From: Virgibacillus sp. NKC19-16
GTDB lineage: Bacteria; Bacillota; Bacilli; Bacillales; Amphibacillaceae
Direction of reading: 5' to 3'
NCBI RefSeq assembly: GCF_021560035.1
Contig: NZ_CP074373.1
Span: 2,166,001 to 2,230,000, forward strand
Length of the DNA: 64,000 bases
Shown: positions 36,176 to 44,476 of the stretch, in pieces
Position numbering within the stretch: position 1 is the stretch's first letter
Layout of the letters: every line of letters starts with the position of its first letter
The notes under the pieces: model-generated
What the model saw: the letters and a program-made list of their open reading frames with translations, nothing else
Databases searched by the model: none
What the model was told of the DNA's origin: nothing
Made by a program: the position numbers and the translations under genes

Positions 36176-37449
36176 TCAGCCTAATGCTTTCTGCTCAAAC
36201 TGCCAATTATTGTTGTGGCTGATTCGCGTCAAATCCTTAAGACCAACCTGTTTATAGCTTTTATTGGGCATGGTGATATATCCCCCTTCGATGGACTTGA
36301 CGTAAGCCCCACTTGTTCCTGTAAATCCAGTAATATAGCCTGTCTTTTCATATACCCTTACTTTGTCATTCAAATAAAATCCCTTGAGGTATTTCTTGTT
36401 CTTTTCATTTCGTTTGCTTAGCGTGTTTTTCGTTTTACGTCCTTTTCTGGCCGTCGCCTCATGAAGGGAACGTTTCTTTTTCCGAAATTGCTTGATTTTG
36501 AGGGTGTCTCTGGTGTTTTCTTTGATGAATGAAATGCCACTGATCGCAATCGCATCATTCATATGGCTTTTTTCCAATCCCAGTTCTTTACGCTTTGGCG
36601 TAGTTACTGATCCATAGGTGATTGCTGCGTGTGGATACTTGATAAATACCTTTCGGCGAAAGCTATTCATGAACGGCCCTTCTTTGTATTGTGGCAACCT
36701 TTTTCCTTCGATCATCCATTTCCAAAGAATGTTTCCACTCTGGTGGCTCTCATGTGTGTGACAGTCCGTACAGACGGTAACCAGGTTGTCTGCCCGATTG
36801 GAACCTCCATGTGAACGGTATAAGAGGTGATGGGTGTTCAAAATTTTGTCTTTCTGTTTGCACACTTGACACGTATAGTTATCCCTCGCAAATACAAAGT
36901 AACGCACGTCATGATAGCCATACGTCTGACCCTGTTGGTAGGCAACGCTGGCAATATCCGGGTCGATCATCTTTTGCACATCGAATTTGCCAACCTCTAT
37001 GGTTAACGCAGGATTTGGCACAAGATCGTAAAACTTGTTGATCCAAAAGAAGGTATTTTCCACCCGGCTCTGGATACTCGGTGGTAGCCATCCTTTCTCC
37101 CGGCTGCGATTTTGAAAGCGAGGCTTTCGATAACGTGTTTTCCGGTTTCTCCTGGAGTGTCTGTAGTTCTTCTGGTATCAATGTCAGCTTTGACATCCTG
37201 ACGCAATTCCAGTTCCCCTTTAGCTAGTACCTTGTCTTCATTTGTAATGGCGATGCCAACATGTTTCGCTCCCAGATCCACCCCGATATTCACTTCTTGT
37301 GTGTAATGATTGGTTTTATATAACAATTGAATGCCAAACGGGTTACGGGATACGATTTTTGCCTTCTTTTCTCGAAGCAGCAGTCTTGCTTTTCTAGGTT
37401 TGCATGGCATTAAAGGTTCTCCATGCTTATTAATAACGAACACTACCAT
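36176..37449 (-). pseudogene. iscB: IscB RNA-guided nuclease, split by a one-base deletion
   Basis: IscB is the transposon-encoded ancestor of Cas9 and cuts DNA using an omega RNA. Reading on after one added base gives about 424 residues: PLMP domain (VFVINKHGEPLMPCKPRKAR), RuvC-I NIGVDLGAKHVGIAI (D58), an Arg-rich bridge helix, RuvC-II LTIEVGKFD, HNH (CQVCKQKD, then NTHHLLYRSHGG and CTDCHTH), RuvC-III EKSHMNDAI, and a C-terminal target-motif-binding domain. Frame is lost at codon 95: after DTRR the next codon is missing one base near 37166, and the remainder (YRHSRRNRKTRYRKPRFQNR onward) is open to the stop at 36176. All catalytic residues are kept, so the break is recent, a sequencing slip or a frameshift site. 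The ATG 37447-37449 follows GAGGAGG. Confidence 0.9.
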
Positions 37450-37700
37450 AGTGTTCCTCCTCTCAGAGTGGTTACCCTTCGCCAAATGTTGGTATGACTT
37501 TGCTAAAAAGCCAAAGTCAGGTTGACCGTTCCTACCCATTCAGAACAATTACAGCGCCTGCACAGAGCAACGGACTAGGGTATCATCCGAGGGTGTGATA
37601 ACCAAACCAACGTAGTCAATGAAGATTTAGGCTAGACAACTAAAGGCTTTTTTCAAGCCCCCACTTCAATCAGACTGAAAGTTCGATAAGTGGTGGGTAG
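37450..37700 (-). ncRNA. HEARO / omega RNA of the IscB element
   Basis: The 250 bases upstream of iscB have the structured layout of HEARO RNA. On the minus strand: a first hairpin CCCACCACTT/AAGTGGGGG with one bulged A, a TATCA/TGATA element around ACCCTCGG, and a final stem GACTTTG/CAAAGTC (37512-37518 with 37496-37502) before the iscB ribosome site. In known systems the guide is the roughly 16 bases 5' of the scaffold, here from the end of the dUTPase gene. Boundaries are approximate. Confidence 0.7.
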
Positions 37701-37706
37701 TTGACG

Positions 37707-38192
37707 TTAGTACCCTTGATCCTGTCGCGCATAGTTAACTTCATTTTTCTTTAGATAAGCGTCCTGAATATCTGCTTCTGTAAATCCCAGTAATTCCCCA
37801 AGCAGTAAGTAGTTTTCAAACAGGCGTACATAATTTTCTTTTGTTGGGTCTTGTTTAAAAACCGTACAGGCTTCAAATACATTATTAAATTGTTCGGTTT
37901 CGTTTAATAAAGTTAACCGTAATTCTCTGCCATCATATTGATACCCTTTTTCGATTCCTAATGATAAAATAAAATGAGTTCCATCAACATATTCTTCCAA
38001 TATGACGCTTTTTTCATTCCTTGGTTTCGTACTCCAAAATTTAAAACATCTTGTTTCATTTGCAAGTTCACCAAGCTCTACAAGTAGTGCGAGATATTTT
38101 TCCTGAAAAACATCCTTATCCAATAAGTCATGTTTTTCTTCAATATACTTGTCCAATTTCTCTTGCATCGAATATAATGCCTTCCAGTCCAA
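37707..38192 (-). CDS. Dimeric dUTPase-like all-alpha NTP pyrophosphatase
   Basis: A 161-residue helical protein of the dimeric dUTPase (dUTPase_2) family, hydrolysing dUTP to dUMP and so keeping uracil out of DNA. The Mg-binding motifs are LVELGELANETRCFKFWS (E..E near residues 40-44) and EEYVDGTHFILSLG (E..D near 66-70). Start is TTG at 38190-38192, nine bases after GAGGG. It is followed within a few bases by the left end of the IscB element, which begins just after the stop TAA. Confidence 0.85.
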   Translation of the reverse strand: MDWKALYSMQEKLDKYIEEKHDLLDKDVFQEKYLALLVELGELANETRCFKFWSTKPRNEKSVILEEYVDGTHFILSLGIEKGYQYDGRELRLTLLNETEQFNNVFEACTVFKQDPTKENYVRLFENYLLLGELLGFTEADIQDAYLKKNEVNYARQDQGY

Positions 38193-38248
38193 TTTAATAT
38201 TCCCTCATTTCCTTTTTTTATGATTGTATCATGAATTCTCGGGAATAG

Positions 38249-38275
38249 TGAAACCAAGTAGAGACTTAAATCGTA
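38249..38275 (+). promoter_or_regulatory. Sigma-W type promoter of ysdB
   Basis: TGAAAC (38249-38254), 17 bases, CGTA (38272-38275) followed by TAAT. Matches the sigma-W pattern TGAAAC-N16/17-CGTA; ysdB belongs to the sigma-W regulon in B. subtilis. Confidence 0.7.
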
Positions 38276-38310
38276 TAATAGGATAACAAACAACAGGGAG
38301 ACGGTTAAAT

Positions 38311-38703
38311 ATGATCGTTATTTTATTTCGGATATTAATTCTTATAGCACTAGCTCTCCTCGTGTATACATTGATTCAATATGTTCGCAACCCGCAAAGA
38401 AGATTGCGTATTGCCAAAGAATCCAAAACATTCTTCTTTCTGGACGAACCGGAAAATAGCAAAAAAAATCTGCAGTTTGTATACAAAGGATGTTTATTTG
38501 AAGGGGAAAAGTACCTTGGTACAACCGAAGAGGCATTTGAAGTCGTCAATATACATGTTACTGCCCGTGATCCACTGGAGTTACGAGGATTAACACGGGA
38601 TGATCTATATTTTTTAGAGGGTGAAATCCTTATACGCTACCCCCATGCCAAAATTGAGTGGAAGCATCCTATTAATCAGCTGTTATTAACTGGCATGGAA
38701 TAA
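38311..38703 (+). CDS. ysdB: YsdB family sigma-W regulon protein
   Basis: A 130-residue protein with one N-terminal membrane helix (residues 3-25, VILFRILILIALALLVYTLI) and a cytoplasmic domain containing KTFFFLDEPENSKKNLQFVYKGCLFEGEKYLG. In B. subtilis it is induced by cell-envelope stress through sigma-W; the molecular role is unknown. Divergent from the dUTPase gene. The sigma-W-like promoter upstream and AGGGAG before the ATG support expression. Terminated by its own hairpin. Confidence 0.88.
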   Translation: MIVILFRILILIALALLVYTLIQYVRNPQRRLRIAKESKTFFFLDEPENSKKNLQFVYKGCLFEGEKYLGTTEEAFEVVNIHVTARDPLELRGLTRDDLYFLEGEILIRYPHAKIEWKHPINQLLLTGME

Positions 38704-38743
38704 AAAATCACTCATCTATTTTTATATAGACGAGTGATTTTTT
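38702..38743. terminator. Bidirectional terminator after ysdB
   Basis: AAAAAATCACTC pairs with GAGTGATTTTTT around an AT-rich loop that can add an inner stem. Serves ysdB and the converging TVP38-type gene, whose stop is at 38745. Confidence 0.85.
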
Positions 38744-38744
38744 G

Positions 38745-39317
38745 CTACGTGCTTACCTGGAAAAATTCCTGCCATTTAATAATAATCTCTTTTCTTCTTA
38801 ATAGATAAATAAATGGTAATAATGCGGTTAAAAATACGAAGATGTGAAGTGGGGTTAAATTAGATATCCAGCCACCAATGGACGTGTATACAAATGCTAA
38901 AGGGATATTGGATAGTAAGGATGATTTCGTATAATCTTTAAAGCTTCCCGAAATTTCAATTAAACAGAGAGACAAAAGATGAAAATGAATAAAGGGTACA
39001 AGGCGTAGTAGTGTAATTTGAGATGTTGTTAGTTCAGCATGACCACCCATCATTTTCTTTTTAACACGTAGCAGTTTATCAAACGATTTGGGCATCCATT
39101 TTATAATAAAGTAAAAAACAACACTGGATAATGTAATACCGATAATCGAATATACTGTTCCTGCAACCGCCCCGAACAAGATACCGCCTGAAATGCATAT
39201 GAAAACAACAGGGAGAAAAAACAATGGCCGCAGTAAATGGAAACTAATGAAAAGTATTGGGGCGAACAATCCACCAGTCCCAATGAAGGCCATCAAGTAA
39301 TTCCCAAAAACCTCCAT
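38745..39317 (-). CDS. TVP38/TMEM64 (DedA-like) family membrane protein
   Basis: A 190-residue integral membrane protein with about five helices, at residues 5-25, 30-52, 55-75, 130-150 and 160-182. The motif GGILFGAVAGTVYSIIGITLSSVVFYFI followed by a cytoplasmic basic stretch (RVKKKMMGGHAE) and TLLRLVPFIHFHLLSLCLIEISG is the SNARE-associated/VTT domain core. Related proteins act in membrane lipid handling, but this one's function is not known. The ATG at 39315-39317, six bases after AAGGAGG, is preferred over an in-frame codon 96 bases upstream. Confidence 0.8.
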   Translation of the reverse strand: MEVFGNYLMAFIGTGGLFAPILFISFHLLRPLFFLPVVFICISGGILFGAVAGTVYSIIGITLSSVVFYFIIKWMPKSFDKLLRVKKKMMGGHAELTTSQITLLRLVPFIHFHLLSLCLIEISGSFKDYTKSSLLSNIPLAFVYTSIGGWISNLTPLHIFVFLTALLPFIYLLRRKEIIIKWQEFFQVST

Positions 39318-39384
39318 ACCTAACCTCCTTCTTTTTTGCTGATTTGATTGTTCCTCGTACATGTATATGACAATAGACGAGCCT

Positions 39385-39663
39385 TTATGACATGGAAACG
39401 AATATGTAAGCAATTCCTATAACCTGAAGAATAATCAAAAGAGGCATTCCAACAACAAAGGATCGATGTTTTGTCTTATGCCGAAACACTTTCATTCCAC
39501 TATAGGAACCAAGCGAGCCACCAAGAACAGACAGCGTCCAAAATGTCCGTTCAGGTATCCGGTAATGCTGCTTTTTTGCCTTCTGTTTGTCCCTGCCCAT
39601 TAAGAAAAAGGTAATTCCATTCACACCTAATATATAAATCAGGATAGTGTTCAATTCATTCAT
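39385..39663 (-). CDS. ysdA: YsdA family membrane protein (DUF1294)
   Basis: A 92-residue protein with two to three hydrophobic segments (residues 5-22, 41-58 partly, and 72-90) and the DUF1294 hallmarks MGRDKQKAKKQHYRIPE and LGGSLGSYSGMKVFRHKTKH. Function unknown. Synteny, directly after rplT, is as in B. subtilis, though here on its own beyond the rplT terminator. Confidence 0.88.
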   Translation of the reverse strand: MNELNTILIYILGVNGITFFLMGRDKQKAKKQHYRIPERTFWTLSVLGGSLGSYSGMKVFRHKTKHRSFVVGMPLLIILQVIGIAYIFVSMS

Positions 39664-39684
39664 CGCGTACTCCCTTAATCATAA

Positions 39685-39720
39685 AAGACCAAATCCATTC
39701 TCAGGCCTGGATTTGGTCTT
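39685..39720 (-). terminator. Terminator of infC-rpmI-rplT
   Basis: Thirteen-bp stem AAGACCAAATCCA/TGGATTTGGTCTT with a ten-base loop, then UUUUA on the minus strand. Begins 12 bases after the rplT stop. Confidence 0.85.
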
Positions 39721-39731
39721 AAAATTTTCCT

Positions 39732-40088
39732 TTATTTGAGTGCATCTTTCGCTTTTGTTGCTAGTTGATTAAATGCTTGCTCGTCATTAATAGCAAGGTC
39801 TGACAACATTTTACGGTTAATGTCAACACCTGCTACTTTTAATCCATGCATTAATTTGCTGTAGGATAAATCATTCATGCGAGCTGCAGCATTAATACGA
39901 GTGATCCATAATTTACGGAAATCACGTTTTTTCTGTCTGCGGTCGCGGTATGCATACATACCTGATTTCATCACTTGTTGTTTTGCTGTTTTAAATAATG
40001 CTCTTTTTGAGCCATAATAACCTTTTGCTAGTTTTAAGACGCGTTTACGACGTCTGCGCGTTACTGTTCCACCTTTTACACGTGCCAT
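39732..40088 (-). CDS. rplT: 50S ribosomal protein L20
   Basis: Binds 23S rRNA early in large-subunit assembly and, in Bacillus, also the infC leader RNA to repress its own operon. The 118-residue product has the basic N-terminal tail ([26 protein letters not shown]) and conserved [26 protein letters not shown] at 40086-40088 follows GGAGG. Third gene of infC-rpmI-rplT. Confidence 0.98.
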   Translation of the reverse strand: MARVKGGTVTRRRRKRVLKLAKGYYGSKRALFKTAKQQVMKSGMYAYRDRRQKKRDFRKLWITRINAAARMNDLSYSKLMHGLKVAGVDINRKMLSDLAINDEQAFNQLATKAKDALK

Positions 40089-40113
40089 GTTAATTCCCTC
40101 CTAGAAAATCGTT

Positions 40114-40311
40114 TTATTTATAAGGCATCATTGTTTTAATACGTCTATAATCTCCTGCTGATACAATCGCACTCTTGCGTAATTTGCGTTTTTGCTTTTG
40201 TGATTTATGTGCAAACATATGGCTTGTGTAAGCATGCGAACGTTTAAGTTTACCAGTACCTGTTTTTCTAAAACGTTTTTGAGAACCTTTGTGTGTTTTC
40301 ATTTTAGACAT
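40114..40311 (-). CDS. rpmI: 50S ribosomal protein L35
   Basis: Small basic large-subunit protein of 65 residues, with the family start [21 protein letters not shown] (after MSK), the [17 protein letters not shown] block and the C-terminal [16 protein letters not shown] precedes the ATG. Between infC and rplT, 25 bases from the latter. Confidence 0.97.
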   Translation of the reverse strand: MSKMKTHKGSQKRFRKTGTGKLKRSHAYTSHMFAHKSQKQKRKLRKSAIVSAGDYRRIKTMMPYK

Positions 40312-40340
40312 AGTGAGTTCCTCCTTGTTAACATGAATGA

Positions 40341-40856
40341 TTATTTCTCTTTTATTGGAGCGACCATCATAAACATATTACGGCCTTCCATTTTTGGTTT
40401 GGATTCAATCGTTGCTATATCTTTAACCTCTTCAGCAAAGCGATCCAGAACCTCCCGACCAAGTTCCTTGTGTGTAATCGCACGTCCGCGGAAACGAACT
40501 GCTGCTTTTACTTTATCCCCTTTTTGAAGGAATTTTCTAGCGTTCTTTAATTTTGTTTCAAAATCATGATCGCCAATTCCCGGGGTAAAACGAACTTCTT
40601 TTACGTTGATTACTTTTTGTTTCTTGCGCGCTTCTTTTTCTTTCTTTTGCTGTTCAAAGCGATATTTCCCGAAGTCCATGATACGACAAACTGGTGGTTT
40701 TGCATTAGGAGCAACTAACACTAAATCCAGATTTCTGGTTTGTGCAATATCCAATGCTTCGTTACGTGATTTCACACCAAGCTGATCACCATTTGAGTCG
40801 ATAAGACGTACTTCTTTAGCACGAATCTTTTCATTGACATTCATTTCTTTGCTAAT
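40341..40856 (-). CDS. infC: Translation initiation factor IF-3, AUU start
   Basis: Dissociates ribosomes and checks the initiator codon. The 171-residue reading starts at ATT (40854-40856), [20 protein letters not shown], seven to eight bases after GGAGGTG; homologues in Geobacillus also start at AUU, the basis of IF-3 autoregulation. The frame is open further upstream, but that part covers the leader RNA. Both domains are visible: N-terminal ([48 protein letters not shown]) and C-terminal ([35 protein letters not shown]). Confidence 0.92.
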   Translation of the reverse strand: MSKEMNVNEKIRAKEVRLIDSNGDQLGVKSRNEALDIAQTRNLDLVLVAPNAKPPVCRIMDFGKYRFEQQKKEKEARKKQKVINVKEVRFTPGIGDHDFETKLKNARKFLQKGDKVKAAVRFRGRAITHKELGREVLDRFAEEVKDIATIESKPKMEGRNMFMMVAPIKEK

Positions 40857-41055
40857 AGCCAGCCACCTCCGAATTTTTTTGAACTGCATCGATCTATTAT
40901 GGACAAGCGGAATTTTAATGTAAAAAAGTGTCGGTACAATATGCACCCACACGTCTCCTAATCATTATTAAAAGGGTCTGAACCAGTCAACTACTGTAAA
41001 GTGTCGATCAGGTGAGAAGCGGGTGCTTCTACTTGTCTTTAGATCATTTATTTTT
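40857..41055 (-). promoter_or_regulatory. L20 leader (autoregulatory RNA of infC-rpmI-rplT)
   Basis: The minus-strand 5' region has GAAGCACCCGCTTCTCACCTGATCG-type sequence and GTTGACTGGTTCAGA, the segments seen in the Bacillus L20 leader that mimics the L20 site on 23S rRNA. No T-rich terminator was resolved by eye. It explains the gap between infC and thrS together with the promoter and thrS terminator. Confidence 0.75.
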
Positions 41056-41066
41056 GCAACCTATAT

Positions 41067-41095
41067 AGAATAGCATCTTTATCTGATCGTGTCAA
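41067..41095 (-). promoter_or_regulatory. Sigma-A promoter of infC-rpmI-rplT
   Basis: Minus strand perfect TTGACA (41090-41095), 17 bases, TATTCT (41067-41072). Confidence 0.85.
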
Positions 41096-41143
41096 ATAAA
41101 TCTTTTAAACTAAGGTTACGTATAGTATAACATGTCTATGTGA

Positions 41144-41177
41144 AAAGACCAAGAATACAAATCGTATTCCTGGCCTT
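41144..41177 (-). terminator. Terminator of thrS
   Basis: Stem AAGGCCAGGAATAC/GTATTCTTGGTCTT with one G-U pair, loop of five, UUUUC on the minus strand. Confidence 0.85.
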
Positions 41178-41185
41178 GTTCTATA

Positions 41186-43132
41186 TTATTTCCGTAGCGT
41201 CTTTTCCTCAACTTCCTTATTTATCAATGCAACAAAGTCGTCTAAACTTAGCGTTTCAGATTGTTTCTCGCCATATCTCCGGACATTCACTGCATTTTCC
41301 TTGCTTTCGTTATCTCCTAATACTAATGAAAAAGGTACTTTCTGTGTTTGTGCTTCACGAATTTTGTAACCGATTTTCTCGTCGCGTTCATCAATCGTCA
41401 CTCGCAAGCCTTGACGTCTTAATTTATCCTCTACTTCTTTGGCATAATCCAGATGAACCTGTGGTGACACCGGAATAATTTTTGCCTGTACCGGCGCAAG
41501 CCATGTAGGAAACGCTCCTTTATATTCTTCGATCAAAAATGCAACAAAACGTTCCATTGTTGACACAACTCCACGATGGATAACAACTGGGCGGTGTTCT
41601 TTTCCGTCTTCTCCGATATAAGTTAAATCGAAACGTTCCGGCAGTTGGTAATCTAGTTGTACAGTTGAAAGGGTCTCATCCTTACCTAGTGCTGTTTTTA
41701 CTTGTACATCCAATTTTGGTCCATAAAAAGCGGCTTCTCCTATTGCTTCAACATAATCCAGGTTCATGTCTTCCATTGTTTCCTTCAACATGCTTTCCGC
41801 TTTCTCCCACATTTCATCATTGTCAATGTATTTTTCTTTATCCTCTGGATCACGGTAGGACAGACGGAAATAGTAATCATCTATACCAAAGTCTTTATAA
41901 ACCCTTTGTACAAGCTCCACGACCCGGGTAAATTCCTCTTTTAATTGGTCCGGTCTTGCAAAAATATGAGCATCATTCAATGTCATTGCCCTTACTCGCT
42001 GAAGTCCTGCAAGTGCACCACTCATTTCATAACGGTGCATTGTTCCCAGTTCTGCAATACGGACAGGCAAATTACGATAGCTCCATAATTGATTTTTAAA
42101 AACCATCATATGATGTGGACAGTTCATGGGACGTAATACAAGCTCCTCATTATCCATCTCCATGGTAGGAAACATGTCATCCTGATAGTGCTCCCAATGA
42201 CCGCTTGTTTTATACAGATCCACATTTGCCAGAACCGGTGTATACACATGATCGTAGCCAAGTCTCTCTTCGATATCTACAATATAGCGTTCAATCTGGC
42301 GCCGAATTGTTGCACCTTTAGGCAGCCAAAGTGGCAGGCCTTGTCCAACCTGCTGATTAACTGTGAAAATATCCAGTTCCTTTCCAAGCTTGCGGTGGTC
42401 ACGTTCCTTGCGTTCTTCCAATAGATTCAGATACGCGTCTACCTGGGATTGTTTTTCAAAGGCTGTTCCATAAATACGCTGCAGTTGCTGATTATTGCTG
42501 TCTCCACGCCAATATGCGCCCGAAATACTTAACAGTTTAAATGCTTTAATTTTGTTTGTTGAAGGTACATGAATTCCACGGCATAGATCAAAAAATTCAC
42601 CTTGCTGATAAATGGAAACTTGTTCTCCTTCAGGAATCGCATCAATCAATTCCAGCTTCAAATCATCCCCGATTTCACGGAACATTTCTTTTGCCTTCTC
42701 GCGAGTTACTTCAATGCGTTGAATCTCAAGTGCTTCATCAACAATCCGCTTCATTTCCTTTTCTATTTTCGGAAGGTCTTCCGGTGTTATTTTATGATCC
42801 ATGTCTATATCATAATAAAAGCCTTCTTCAATTACTGGACCAACACCGAATTTAACATCTTTGTAGATACGTTTAATCGCCTGGGCCATTAGGTGTGCCG
42901 TAGAATGGCGCATTACCTCTATGCCTTCCTGGTTTTTGCACGTAATAATTTCAATCTTTCCACCATGTTCCAATCCCCGTTTTAAATCAACAAGTTCATC
43001 ATCCAGCTTAATGGCGACTGCTTGTTTCTTTAAGCCTGAAGAAATCGAAGCTGCAATGTCTTCTCCAGTTGTACCTGACGGGAATTGTTTCACTGTTCCG
43101 TCCGGAAATGTAATTGAAATTTCTGCTGCCAT
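41186..43132 (-). CDS. thrS: Threonyl-tRNA synthetase
   Basis: Charges tRNA-Thr and edits Ser-tRNA-Thr. The 648 residues contain the TGS domain (1-62), the editing domain with [10 protein letters not shown] (H and C of the zinc-like site near 75-185), the class II core with motif 2 [24 protein letters not shown], the zinc ligand C in NCPHHMMVF, and motif 3 [21 protein letters not shown], then the anticodon domain. AAGGAG lies ten bases before the ATG. Controlled by the T-box leader upstream. Confidence 0.97.
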   Translation of the reverse strand: MAAEISITFPDGTVKQFPSGTTGEDIAASISSGLKKQAVAIKLDDELVDLKRGLEHGGKIEIITCKNQEGIEVMRHSTAHLMAQAIKRIYKDVKFGVGPVIEEGFYYDIDMDHKITPEDLPKIEKEMKRIVDEALEIQRIEVTREKAKEMFREIGDDLKLELIDAIPEGEQVSIYQQGEFFDLCRGIHVPSTNKIKAFKLLSISGAYWRGDSNNQQLQRIYGTAFEKQSQVDAYLNLLEERKERDHRKLGKELDIFTVNQQVGQGLPLWLPKGATIRRQIERYIVDIEERLGYDHVYTPVLANVDLYKTSGHWEHYQDDMFPTMEMDNEELVLRPMNCPHHMMVFKNQLWSYRNLPVRIAELGTMHRYEMSGALAGLQRVRAMTLNDAHIFARPDQLKEEFTRVVELVQRVYKDFGIDDYYFRLSYRDPEDKEKYIDNDEMWEKAESMLKETMEDMNLDYVEAIGEAAFYGPKLDVQVKTALGKDETLSTVQLDYQLPERFDLTYIGEDGKEHRPVVIHRGVVSTMERFVAFLIEEYKGAFPTWLAPVQAKIIPVSPQVHLDYAKEVEDKLRRQGLRVTIDERDEKIGYKIREAQTQKVPFSLVLGDNESKENAVNVRRYGEKQSETLSLDDFVALINKEVEEKTLRK

Positions 43133-43175
43133 GGTAATCGCTCCTTCAAATTGAATGTAATGTATAAATTGACGT

Positions 43176-43444
43176 TAAAAAGACGCCCATCCCTCTGCAA
43201 GTTACGCAAAGGGACGAGCGTCTGATACGTCGCGGTTCCACCCTAATTTCCATCATTCGATGGCTTCATACATCTTTAACGCAGATAATACGCCACTATT
43301 TACTGTTATTTCCATAGCGGGGTTCGAAGGCGGTAATTATTTGTATGTATAGTGGAAGTTTTCAGCCGCTGACTTCCTTCTCTTTTCTATACAGAAGACA
43401 AAATAATCGTATCCTTGTCTTTACCTTTTATCTAAATGATATAT
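43176..43444 (-). promoter_or_regulatory. T-box leader of thrS (tRNA-Thr sensing)
   Basis: Minus strand T-box sequence GGGTGGAACCGCG (43231-43243) followed by a terminator stem, AGACGCTCGTCCCT with AGGGATGGGCGTCT, at 43181-43222 and a T-run. An ACC codon in AATAATTACCGCC is a plausible Thr specifier. I have not folded stem I. Confidence 0.88.
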
Positions 43445-43451
43445 AATCCGT

Positions 43452-43480
43452 ATTATAGCGGTTTATAATAATAAAATCAA
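43452..43480 (-). promoter_or_regulatory. Sigma-A promoter of the thrS T-box transcript
   Basis: Minus strand TTGATT (43475-43480), 17 bases, perfect TATAAT (43452-43457). It starts three bases past the ytxC stop codon. Confidence 0.75.
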
Positions 43481-43482
43481 GC

Positions 43483-44337
43483 CTATTTCTGTTTTTTTAA
43501 CGAATGTGGAAATGGAAAATGATGATGGGCTTTGAAATCTACTTTTTCTTGAAAAACATTGATGACCGTTAACGTCTTTGGCTCCGATGGGTCATCCCCA
43601 TACATTTTTATCTTTTTCGGCGCCATGGCAACAAGTGGAGCCAAATTTAATTCATCTTCATCCAATCCAACAATATAGAGTGGCTCGCTTTTCATGAGTC
43701 TTCTAAGTTCCATTTTCGAAAATTGTTTCCCGTTTTGTCTATAAAATGTAAACGCATCCCCCTGCAGTACATGAATCGTATCAAAGCTTGGATCTTTTTT
43801 TACGATGTATTCACGAAGCATATTCACAAATGCTTGGTGATCTTCCTCTCGCTTAAATTCATCAATGGCCAGTCCCACATAATGGACGAGTTGATCTCTA
43901 AAATCTTTCAGACGAAATTGTACGATTGAATCATAATGGATCGTTGTTTCTTTTTTGATCGATGCGCTAAATAGGGATTTCAGCATTTGACTTGGATCTT
44001 CCGTACTCCTTACCCTCAGACTATCGGCATCTTCTCCAGCAAAAATCCATTCTGTCAAATCCAAAATCCGTTCTATTTCATCGCTATTTGTATAATAATA
44101 AATCCTTTTGATGGTGCTTTGTATCATGTTCCGTAATCGATGTGCAATAAAAACATCCGTCATTGATTGTGCTATGGCCTCTATCAGTCCATTTTCGGCT
44201 AGCCTATTTTCTAATTGTAAATGATTCCCCCAATCTTTATTTGTTTTCCAGTGTAATTCAATTTGCTTATTGTAACTGAATAACTGCTCACAAAAACGAA
44301 TAACTTCCTTATCCGATTCGAAATAAATTTCAAGCAA
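43483..44337 (-). CDS. ytxC: YtxC family sporulation protein
   Basis: A 284-residue soluble protein of the YtxC-like family, found in endospore formers between dnaI and thrS. No catalytic motif or membrane helix is visible; the middle (residues about 60-200) is helical and contains the conserved-looking RLRNMIQSTIKRIYYYTNSDEIERILDLTEWIF. I start at TTG 44335-44337, nine bases after GGTGAGG, since an upstream in-frame extension runs into the dnaI terminator region. Function is not established. Confidence 0.75.
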   Translation of the reverse strand: MLEIYFESDKEVIRFCEQLFSYNKQIELHWKTNKDWGNHLQLENRLAENGLIEAIAQSMTDVFIAHRLRNMIQSTIKRIYYYTNSDEIERILDLTEWIFAGEDADSLRVRSTEDPSQMLKSLFSASIKKETTIHYDSIVQFRLKDFRDQLVHYVGLAIDEFKREEDHQAFVNMLREYIVKKDPSFDTIHVLQGDAFTFYRQNGKQFSKMELRRLMKSEPLYIVGLDEDELNLAPLVAMAPKKIKMYGDDPSEPKTLTVINVFQEKVDFKAHHHFPFPHSLKKQK

Positions 44338-44427
44338 TACAATCACCCTCACCCAACACCAAACTGTTACATTATATGGACAGATGATTGAAAACATGTA
44401 TAAACCATTGAAACTAGTTCCGTTAAG

Positions 44428-44466
44428 AAAAGCTGGTAGATAAGAGATGCTTATCTACCAGCTTTC
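44428..44466 (-). terminator. Terminator of nrdR-dnaB-dnaI
   Basis: Stem AAAGCTGGTAGATAAG with its exact complement, loop of five, UUUUC on the minus strand, ten bases past the dnaI stop. Confidence 0.85.
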
Positions 44467-44476
44467 ACTCATTTTA

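Larger units (their letters stand above)
36098..37705 (-). mobile_element. IscB-bearing IS200/IS605-superfamily element, without transposase
   Basis: Contains, in minus-strand order, a hairpin-rich left end, a HEARO/omega RNA and an iscB gene, and finishes in a right-end hairpin. No tnpA (Y1 transposase) is present, so it is non-autonomous. It lies between ysdC and the dUTPase gene, directly after the latter's stop codon. Exact ends are approximate because this superfamily makes no target duplication. Confidence 0.75.

Noticed and set aside
36909-37196. 95-codon minus-strand frame overlapping the iscB break
   Set aside because: It is the third frame of iscB; its protein has no resemblance to any IscB domain, whereas the other two frames join cleanly.
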